This document shows, piece after piece, positions 55,674 to 64,000 of a stretch of 64,000 nt of DNA. The stretch comes from Pochonia chlamydosporia 170 (lineage: Eukaryota; Ascomycota; Sordariomycetes; Hypocreales; Clavicipitaceae), in the NCBI RefSeq assembly GCF_001653235.2, contig NC_035790.1:5022001-5086000 (forward strand). The letters are read 5' to 3'. Below the pieces are notes generated by a model that had not been told where the DNA came from, did no database searches, and saw only the letters and a program-made list of their open reading frames with translations. How positions within the stretch are numbered: position 1 is the stretch's first letter; the number at the start of each line of letters is the position of its first letter. A program made the position numbers and the translations under genes.

Positions 55674-57594
55674 TTAGGCAATACGCTTCTCCAGCTCATC
55701 GAAACTCTGTCGACGATCAGTCTGAGCGACAAACACCTTTCGGAAACGCCCATGGTACAAATCTGTCATATTCTCCTTCACTCCCGCCCAATTCTCTCTT
55801 ACAATGTCCATAGTTGGTCGCTCGAATACGAGATCAATCTCCTCAAGTGTCTTGTTCTTGGTCTCTGGCATGAAGAGCACTTGATAGATTTCACCGAGAA
55901 CGGCAATGCCGCCGTAGAATCCGAGCGTGAGACCAGTAGGGGTCATGGCGTCTTCCATGGCGGTGAAGTTGTAGGTGACCACGAAAGAGGCCAGGAAGAG
56001 AAGGGCGTCAGAGGTGGTCATGCCGTAACTTCGGAGGTAAGTTGGGTAGACTTCCGATGGTACGACTAAAAGAAAAGTAAGTGAACCTGCCATCAAGATA
56101 TTGTAGATTCGTGATGTGTAGAACCGACTTACCCCATGTTAAACAAGCGTATGAGCCAAAAAAGCCCATGTAGATGATCAAGCCAGTAAGGTAGCAGCCC
56201 TCAGCAGCCATGGTGTGCGTCTTGATATTGATTTGGTAGCCAATGCCGATGAGAACCAAGCCGAGAAAGAAGCCAGGCAACATCATGATGGCCCAGAATC
56301 GTCTACCACAAGTCTCCATGAGGAAGACAGCGGGAATGGTACCAATCAACAAGGCACCGCCACCAACCAAGGACATGTAATTGGCCTTTTCTGCTTCGTA
56401 TCCGATCTGGTTCATCAACACGGACATGTAGTACATGATGGCGTTGACACCTGTGAGCTGACCGAGGAGAATCATGATATTTGCGTAGACGACTGCACGT
56501 CGGGCGCGAGGGACGCTGCAGAGTCGTCTGTGTTAGCCTTCCTTCGGGGTAGAATGCAAAAGGGTGTACGTACGTGAAAAAGTCCATCCAAGGGAATCGC
56601 CTGTTTTCAGCAGCCTCAGTAACAGTACTGGATTCCTGACGGACCGCAACGGCCATGACGTAGAATTCCTCTCTGGATTCGCCGGTATCGACGCCTCGAA
56701 TGCGCTTCCAAACCTTGAAAGCATCGAGAACTTTTCCTTTGTGCATAAGATATCGAGGGCTTTCCGGCAGAAATAGCATGCTGTGCAATGTTGATAATTA
56801 GCCACAGGAGAAATTGTATAGATCGCATAGATGACATACCCAGCAAACATAATGGTAGAGAACACCAAAGAAGAACCGAGAATATATCGCCAGTTGCCAG
56901 GGAGTCTGAGAAACATAGCAGCAACGGCATAACCCAGAACTTCTCCAAGGGCAATCATGAGTTGGTACAATGAGACCAGATTTCCTCGAATACGCCGTTC
57001 GACTGTTTCCGCGACGTAGACGGGGACCGTACCTCCTTCCAGGCCAACTCCGAGGCCGAGGATAACACGACCGGCAACAATCATGCCTTGAAGAAAATGA
57101 TTATGTTAGTATGTGCAGCATGGTTGGATTCGGGAATGAGAAACACACGTACCGAAATCAATGGCACCCGCTTCCAGAGCTGCACCAATGGTATACAAGA
57201 CCAGAGACAAGTAAATAGCACCTTTTCTTCCAAGATATTCGTTGGCAGGAGACAGAATGAGGGCGCCACCGACAGCACCGAGTGGCATGCCCGAGTTGAC
57301 GAGACTGTTCTCTCGTGGTGAAAGACCCAGATCCTTGGGAAGATACAAGTTTGCACCTGAGATGAGACTCTGGTCCAATCCGGAAAGCAAGCCTCCCATA
57401 CTAGCAAAGGCTACCAGAAGCCATGTGAAGTGTCTGGGATCCTTGAACTCGACGTTAAAGAATCCTCGCTCGAGACCGCCAGCTGCGGCAAGTTCCTCCT
57501 CCATTTCGTCAATCAGGTTATCTACTTGATGGCCACCGGCGCGGGCGACTTCAAGCGCCTCGGCCTCGGCTTTACCACCGCCGCCTCCTCCCAT
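55674..57594 (-). CDS. Sugar/polyol MFS transporter
   Basis: 556 aa from five exons, 57153-57594, 56840-57086, 56574-56780, 56133-56515 and 55674-56065; introns 58-67 bp, all closing in frame. Start is the ATG at 57594 (MGGGGGGKAEAEALEVARAG). Marks: LDQSLISGANLYLPKDLGL, NEYLGRKGAIYLS, PESPRYLMHKGKVLDAFKVW, LTGVNAIMYYMSVLMNQIGY, PSEVYPTYLRSYGM and MPETKNKTLEEIDLVFERPT. These place it with fungal sugar porters near the inositol/polyol and quinate groups. Convergent with the SDR, 127 bp between stops. Substrate is not readable from sequence. Confidence 0.85.
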
Positions 57595-59502
57595 GATGTA
57601 CGAATATGTATTGGAGTCGGGTGAGTACCCAAAGGGCAATCAACTAGGCAGCTGAAGCTGAACAACAGAGGTACAGAAGTAAAGTTTGTGGTGGGAGATG
57701 ACAGGTTGGCAAAATCATGTTGACAAGCGGTCGGATTCGTCATTTATAACCACCGTCCTCTCACCTGATAGAAACAGAGCCATGTTTCACTCACAAACGA
57801 CGGTGTTTGTGCCGTCCATCGGGGGGTTACATGGTGGAGGGGACTGGGGCTCCAGATGGAGACCCCAAGTTCCCGCAGTAAATAGTTTAGAATTTAGAAT
57901 ACTAACTCGGCTGCCTAGTTCTTGACTCGTGTGTTTACATATTGGACCGAAGAAGAGGCCGATGAAGGTAATCACATCGTGTAAATGTTGAACTGGGTAA
58001 ATGCCCTGGCTGGTTCANTCAGCAGCTTACGATGTGAATCCATGAGAATGGCCCAAGGTTGTGATATGTCGATCACCGACCCCATGACCGGGCCAGCCGA
58101 AGTACTGGTAATTAATGACTGTAAGCTGCACGGCGCCAATTGGATAAAAGGGAGTATACGGTGAACCTTGAGCAACGTGAGATGGGACACAAGACTGTGG
58201 TTGGTGTATTGCCGATCGCCAAGCGGCAGATATGATGAGATGAGCCGTGCCACCATTCACGGCCCGCAATATGGTCTGGCTAAATCGGAACGGCAAATGA
58301 AGTACGGAGTAGGTGGATCAATTTCAATGGCCGGAACACAGGCGGCTTTCGAGCCGTTGGCACACTAGTTTATGGTAGGGTTCTGAACCAGTTTGGGATG
58401 AGGCATATTCACTCGTGGTTTTGCCCACCTGCAAGTGGTTGAAGTTGAAGATATATTGGCAGCCACATCTGCATCGGTTTCGATGAGATGCAGGAATGAT
58501 GAGCGATGGCGTCCAGCCTCACGAAAACGGTTAATGGATTATCCCTCTTCAACTGCTTGTTGAATCGGAGTTGACGAGGTTTGGGTGCCACAACAGTGAC
58601 AAGGGGTTTGCATGATGGTTGCATAGAATCTTGGTTTTCCGTTGCCGTTTGTGCCAGTTTGGCGCTTTTAGTGCAACTTTCTAGAAAACTTCGAGAAACT
58701 TGTCGGACCGACGCTTGTCCAAGCAGCCAATCAGCGATTTTGGTGCCGAAGCCGGAGGAGAGGTTCCAGGAAACTTGCAATTCAACTCTACGTCAAGCGA
58801 TTTATGGTGTAGTATTATTTATTCCAAGTAGGTAAGGGCTGCTTGGTTTTGGGTGAGCATAATGCAGCAAATATATGCAGTGTCTGGCCATTGTGGCATG
58901 GTTGACAGATAACAGTTGTTCTAGAATGCGGCCAGAGCCAAGTCCCTGTTTTGCAACGGCTGCTCTACCGCCACATTCCGGTTACAAGAGAGCCCAATCG
59001 TTGATAACTTGATGCAACACAATTGACTTCGAGCATTTGCATGACCACTTGGGCGCTACGAAGCAAATTTAATGGCAGGGATTGGGATGGATGGCCTCCA
59101 CCTCGGCCACGACAAATGCCCAACAGACCACGCATACTGCACAAAAGTATACACATCCGTGACCAATTCAACAAATAAATTCGCCCAGAAAATATGGCAA
59201 GTACTCATGCCATTTATATCTGTATGTGCCATACTGTACTATTGATGCAAATCTCTGTTCAAACTGTTTGCACGTGACGCCGGAAATGGCATGGGAAAAA
59301 AACATCTTGAGATTTTTTGCCCCTCCAATGCCCCACCATCTGCCATTCGAAAATCCACCATCCGTCATGCCATCATCTCACATGCACCCTCCATCCAACA
59401 CCTGCCTACTGTCTTATCCTCCCTAAAGAGCAAGCCTATCCGTCTCGGCCGAGTCTATTCAGCCTGCATTGAGATTCAATACCCAACCTCATACCCGGCA
59501 CA
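57595..59502. other. Intergenic, transporter / URA4 divergent region
   Basis: 1.9 kb without a supported gene. It contains an ambiguous base (n at 58018), so frames crossing it are uncertain. The right end is pyrimidine-rich before URA4. Confidence 0.5.
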
Positions 59503-61125
59503 ATGCAATTGAAAACCACACAACGGCTGGAGCTGCCGCCGACCGCGGACATGCATGTCCATCTGCGACAGGCCGAGCTCATGGAGCTCGTAGCTCCCAC
59601 TGTCCGAGAGGGTGGTGTTGATACCGTCTTTGTGTAAGACCCCATGTCGGTTATAGTGATAGTGTATTTATTCAAATGCTAACTCGAGAGCATAGCATGC
59701 CAAACCTTGTTAGTGTCCTGGTGTATTTTGTGTTGGCTGTAAATATGCCAACTTTTGTGTGGATGTATTCTTACAGTGTATTCGATATAGGTCCCTCCTA
59801 TTACAACCGTCGAACGGGTATGCTTGATGCTTGAACTGGTGTAAAACAACGATTACTCAGCTGCTAACATTGACAAGGCATTGGAATACAAGGCCCAGCT
59901 GCAAAAGATTGACCCCAATGTTCACTACCTCATGTCTCTGTTTGTATGTGTCCCAGTTCTAGCCCTGTCTCAACTCGTGAATACTGCTAATAGTAGATAG
60001 CTTCACCCGTCTGTCACCCCTGATGTGATTGCCCAGGCCGCTGCTGCCGGTATCACTGGTGTCAAGATGTATCCCCAAGGTAAGTCTGAAACTGCGTGGT
60101 CACTCAGCCATTGCTAACCTCTCTAGGTGTTACCACCAACTCTGAGAATGGAGTTGCCGATGTCGAAGCTTTCTACCCTACCTTTGCGGCCATGGAGGAG
60201 AATGACATGGGTAAGCGGGCATTGTTTATCCCCTTGCGCTCAATGACGAGACTAACAATCCGTAGTTCTGAATCTCCACGGCGAGGTGTTGGAGTCGCTT
60301 GCTCCAGAAGGCACAACTCTGGAGGAAGCATTTCTACCAACCCTCAAGAAGCTTCACGACCGATTTCCTCGTCTTAGAATCATTGTAAGCACACTTCAAT
60401 TACAAACTTATGCCACAAAATCTGACATTGGTAGCTTGAACACTGCACAACTTCCGCCGCCGTTGAAGCCGTCAAGGCCTGCGGTCCGACAGTTGGTGGT
60501 ATGCACTACTCTTCCTAGTTGATCAAAAGCAGATGGAACTAACGACACGGCAAATAGCGACAATTACGGCGCATCACCTGTATCTGACCGGAGCGGATGC
60601 TTGCTGCGATCCCTTTGCCTTTTGCAAGCCCATTCCCAAGAAGCCCACTGACAGAGACGCCCTCCTGAAGGCTCTAGTTAGCGGCAACCCCAAATTCTTC
60701 TTGTAAGTCTCCGATACCACGACCCCGAAAATTTGTTGAGATAATGATGTCTAATCCCTTCGTGCAGTGGGAGCGATAGTGCCCCCCACCAGATGGTTTC
60801 CAAGACCTCCGCTGAGCAAGGCAAGGCTCCTGCCGGTGTTTTTACCCAACCAGTAGTGACACAGCTCGTGCTGATGGCCTTGGAGGAGGGTGTTGAACGC
60901 GGCGACATTAGTGACGCGGATGTGACACAAGAAAAGCTGGAAGGCTTCCTCAGTCGCCATGGGCGACGCTTCTATAAGCTCCCCGAGACGTCCGACAAGA
61001 AGATTGTGCTGGAAAGAAAGGGCGAGAAAATTGGCGAAAGTGTGAAGAGTGCGGATGGGAAATCTGAAGTTGGAATTTCTCGAGCTGGTACTGAGATTTT
61101 CTCATTGACTTGGGCATCCGCTTAA
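59503..61125 (+). CDS. URA4: Dihydroorotase, ten exons
   Basis: Third step of pyrimidine synthesis, cyclising N-carbamoyl-aspartate to dihydroorotate. 361 aa from exons 59503-59633, 59696-59708, 59791-59817, 59878-59943, 60001-60079, 60127-60210, 60266-60384, 60435-60498, 60558-60702 and 60768-61125; every junction is GT-AG and in phase. Zinc ligands are in ADMHVHLRQ (His18, His20); the carbamylated-Lys motif is GVKMYPQG; NLHGE and ILEHC follow, and FFFGSDSAPH carries the catalytic Asp. It matches the class II (E. coli pyrC/yeast Ura4) enzyme in length and order. Two coding exons are only 13 and 27 bp. The C-terminal third is one long exon. Confidence 0.94.
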
Positions 61126-61369
61126 GTTTGGGCTCGAACAGCAGAAGCCTTTGCTTTGTGGTGACTATTGGGAGGTTACGACGCTACACAAAATGGAGTT
61201 GAGGAAGAGAAAAAGGTAGTGATTTAAGGAACAAAAAATGACGAGTACAAACATTCGTGACACTTGTACACTTTCACTTTACAGCAGCATGACATTATGT
61301 CGGAATTTTGTATCTGAACAGTAATCCATTGACAGACAAAACGCTACAGCACTAAACACGCCGTACTAT

Positions 61370-63020
61370 TTACACCGACTTCTGCTCGACCTTCTCTTCC
61401 GAGTGCACAGCAGAGTCTTCTATCCCCTTGGACGCCTGCATCATGTGCATCTTTGCATCCTCACCTTCAAACAAATACGTGAGTTCCTCAAGCGTTGGTC
61501 CCGCAGTTTCAACGAAGAAGAAATAGACAATGATGAAGATAATGGTCACCCAGACGCAGTAGTAGATGTAGAACTTCCAGCCGATATTCTCCAAACCAAT
61601 CGGGTTCACGTAACCGCCAAAGATGGACGCAACTTGGATAGTCAGCAGGACAAAGGCCCAAGTTTTGGCTCTCATCTGGTACGTGACAACCTCAAGAGGA
61701 TACGTAACGACCAAATTTGTCCATGCAAACGTGTAAAAGGCCTGGAATATGAAAATACAGGCCAGAACAACGCGACCTGCAGCCAGGGAATCCTTCTCGA
61801 GGTACTGCTGCGCGGCAATGGTCCAAGCAATGAACGTGACAACGACGCCGCCAGAGCCAACGAGGAAGAATGTTCGTCGCTTGAATTTGTCAATGATGGC
61901 CGTGACTGTCAGAGCGACAATGTATTGCCAGAGCGTGACCATGCCGTTGACAAGCGTAATATCCTTGTCGGCACTGACGCCGGTGTCTTTCAGAATCTGC
62001 GTCAGGTAGTTGGACACGAGCAGATTGCCCGAGCTCTGACTAAAGACGGCAGTGGCAAAGCAGAGACCAATTCGCTTCAGGTTGGGGGCAGATGAGAAGA
62101 ACTGTTTCCATGTGATGTTTTGCTCGGCCTCGCGTGAAATGACTTCTTGAATTTCGGCAAACTCGAAGGCGACGACGGGCGAGTGCGGGTCACACTCGCC
62201 GTGGTATTTGACCAAGATTGCCTTTGCTTCTTCCTTCTTGCCCATTGCGACGAGCCATCGAGGCGATTCGGGGGAGAAGAAGATCAATGCGAGCTGGTAG
62301 GCAGACGGGACGATTTGAACAAGAGTAGGCAGCCTCCAAGACCACTGGTTGGGGATCCGGAAACAGCCATATGTCGCCCAAGCGCCGATAACATATCCCA
62401 ATACAATGGAAGTGTTATAGAAAGTGGTGACTTGGACTCGCTCCTTGGGATGGCTCAGTTCGGTGACCAAGACGGCGGCAGTCATCTGGACCAAGCCGCT
62501 TCCAAAACCAAGGACCATCTTGCCACCAATGTACATATTTAGCGAAGTTGCAAAGAACTCAATCAGAACTCCGATAATAATGACGAGCGAGCCCAGGGCA
62601 GTCGGCACACGACGACCAAACTTGTCGCCCAGCCAGCTCAGCGTCAGGAACGGAATCACACCACCAATAGCGTTGGAGGCGCCAAAGAATCCAAGCTTTG
62701 AGCCCGTTGGATGGCCAAACCGTTCTTGCCAAGTGGGCAGAACCTGCATGCCGTTGGTCATGGACTAACGATGCATCTCTTGTTAGTTGTATGCACAAAC
62801 CACGCTTGATGATGCCGTCGTAGTAGCGAAACTGGAAACAAAAACTGGAACTAGGGGAGACACTAACCCCGTCGATGCCAAGAGCGGCACTCGTGAAGAG
62901 CGACGACGTGAGAAGGAAGTAGAGCAGAATGCCATTTCTTCTCTTCCAAAACGGAGGGATTGACTTGAGGTCAATTGGAGGCGCGATGCCGTCTGCGGTG
63001 TGAGCAGCAGCGGGAGCCAT
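61370..63020 (-). CDS. Disaccharide/cellodextrin-type sugar transporter (MFS)
   Basis: 515 aa from exons 62868-63020 and 61370-62764 (intron 103 bp). Marks: LGIDGSMTNGMQVLPTWQ across the splice, WLGDKFGRRVPTALG, SPESPRWLVAMGKKEEAKAI, and FVETAGPTLEELTYLFEG near the end. PESPRWLV and VET-x-GPTLEE belong to the fungal hexose/lactose/cellodextrin porter group. Twelve membrane segments are predicted, then a charged tail. It is divergent from a GH1 beta-glucosidase over 644 bp. In Neurospora and relatives such transporters import cellodextrins for an intracellular GH1 enzyme, which is the likely role here (inference). Confidence 0.87.
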
Positions 63021-63664
63021 TGTGAGAATTGGCGATGATGGCTACAGACTTTGGGAGGGAATAGAGAAGAATGAAGGACTAGAGGCTTTTTTGGTCCTCG
63101 CCAAAAGAAGGGTGATCAGAATGATCTGGATATACTGAGCTGGACAACGTTGGAAGAGGTCATCTCGCCCAAGTATATATATATCCTTCGGCTCACATAT
63201 GACTGGAGGACGAATACTTGGGATAAATTGAAAACGAAGGGTCTGACAAGTTAGTTCCCCATGGGGACGGGATGAAGAGGGTGGGTCGAGGTTCGGGGAA
63301 TTGCGAGACGGAGAAATAGGAAAACCTGTTTCCTCACGCATTTGATGAGGGTGAAAACTCGGGACTCAAAGAAGTTGAGTGGCTGCCACTAGGAGGAGAA
63401 ATTTGGCGGAGAAATATTTCGGGGAAATGGGAACCAAGAAACCCCGTTATGGGGATGGCGAATTTCGCAGATACGAAGACAAAACGGTCGTTGTCATCTG
63501 ATGCTCCTTGGTCTCTCATGGAAACATGTCCAATATAAATCTCGTTTGATGAGAAAATTGAAAACTTGAAGGTCACATCAAGTCAACTCATCCGCTTCCA
63601 CCCGTTTGTGCCGCAGACTGACTGACTCTGTCCTCGGTCGCCTCACCTGGAAAACAGTGTCAAA
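63021..63664. promoter_or_regulatory. Divergent promoter, sugar transporter / GH1
   Basis: 644 bp shared by both genes. CGGAGAAATA occurs twice on the plus strand, at 63309-63318 and 63407-63416. The second copy continues into TTTCGGGG, giving a CGG-N10-CGG arrangement around the palindrome GAAATATTTC. These are candidates for a Zn2Cys6 regulator of cellulose or disaccharide use. Confidence 0.4.
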
Positions 63665-64000
63665 ATGGGAAGTAAATCTTCAGCTCTTCCGGGCGATTTT
63701 GAATGGGGATTCGCGACAGCGGCATATCAAATAGAAGGCGCTGTCGCTGAAGATGGTCGAGGGAAGTCCATCTGGGACACCTTTTGCCATCTCGAACCAA
63801 CACGCACCAAGGGAGCAAATGGCGATGTTGCCTGCGACCATTATCACCGGTATGAAGAAGACTTTGACCTTCTCACCAAATACGGTGCAAAGGCGTACAG
63901 ATTCTCTATATCTTGGTCGCGAATCATCCCGCTGGGTGGCAGAAATGACCCTTTGAATGAGGAAGGAATCGCATTCTACAACAGACTCATTGACTCTCTC
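63665..64000 (+). CDS. GH1 beta-glucosidase, N-terminal part (cut by window edge)
   Basis: 112 codons to the window end, starting MGSKSSALPGDFEWGFATAA and continuing YQIEGAVAEDGRGKSIWDTF, NGDVACDHYHRYEEDFDLL, and YRFSISWSRIIPLGG. These are the N-terminal blocks of GH1, including the substrate-binding Gln of AYQIEG and the His-Tyr of DHYHR. There is no signal peptide, so the enzyme should be cytosolic, as with fungal intracellular GH1 enzymes that split imported cellobiose. The catalytic glutamates lie beyond the window. It shares its promoter with a divergent sugar transporter. Confidence 0.94.
   Translation, partial: MGSKSSALPGDFEWGFATAAYQIEGAVAEDGRGKSIWDTFCHLEPTRTKGANGDVACDHYHRYEEDFDLLTKYGAKAYRFSISWSRIIPLGGRNDPLNEEGIAFYNRLIDSL

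Noticed and set aside
58018..58018. Ambiguous base n
   Set aside because: A sequencing or assembly uncertainty in an intergenic region, not a biological feature.
61403..62095. 230-codon plus-strand frame
   Set aside because: Antisense to the disaccharide transporter; no start context or family.

Overview
The window is a gene-dense nuclear segment of a filamentous ascomycete, most likely a Sordariomycete and probably Hypocreales. The evidence is single-copy fungal gene families (XPT1-type phosphoribosyltransferase, a Pex24/dysferlin peroxin, URA4 dihydroorotase, DPM3, mL50, a seven-cysteine Neurospora-type metallothionein), Zn2Cys6 regulators, and short GT-AG introns, mostly 49-130 bp, many with CTRAC/GCTAAT-like branch sites. 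Splice models were built by eye and checked for reading phase; every multi-exon model below closes in frame. I count 26 protein genes (one cut by the right edge) and one intron-containing tRNA-Leu(CAA).

0-24.7 kb is mostly housekeeping. In order it holds ribosomal eL13, a COX14-like mitochondrial protein, an unknown 326-aa protein, DAHP synthase with Gcn4/CPC1-type boxes, a small membrane protein, mitoribosomal mL50, a DHA1 drug-type transporter and a 29-aa metallothionein that is too short for ordinary ORF calling. These are followed by a dysferlin-domain peroxin, a four-helix membrane protein apparently interrupted by a TAG codon, the tRNA, and XPT1. Next to them lies an OXLD1-like mitochondrial protein (24.7-25.5 kb).

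25.9-32.0 kb is a compact sugar-use module. An alpha-glucoside-type permease and a secreted GH27 alpha-galactosidase are divergent from one promoter that carries CreA-like boxes and a CCG-N4-CGG palindrome. A Zn2Cys6 regulator follows, whose zinc cluster is split by an intron.

32.6-45.8 kb contains a coiled-coil protein of unknown role, DPM3 with an overlapping uORF, a free-standing CYP505-like P450 with an altered I-helix, a disordered protein, a 5.1-kb gene-free interval and a secreted Gly-rich protein.

46.0-57.6 kb is the most interesting region. It holds a regulator with a GAL4/LAC9-type DNA-binding and linker region, a lactose-permease-type transporter, a FrcK/YFH7-like P-loop sugar-kinase candidate divergent from a xylitol/sorbitol-type dehydrogenase, an SDR of the mannitol dehydrogenase/L-xylulose reductase family, and a second sugar transporter. 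Together these could take up a sugar or polyol, interconvert polyol and ketose, and phosphorylate the ketose. The kinase/dehydrogenase promoter carries a 17-bp element matching the ideal Gal4 site at 15 of 17 positions. With the upstream alpha-galactosidase module this suggests, as inference, a galactoside, galactitol or pentitol catabolic locus.

59.5-64 kb contains URA4 with ten exons, including coding exons of 13 and 27 bp, and a divergent disaccharide-transporter/GH1 beta-glucosidase pair resembling fungal cellodextrin-use pairs.
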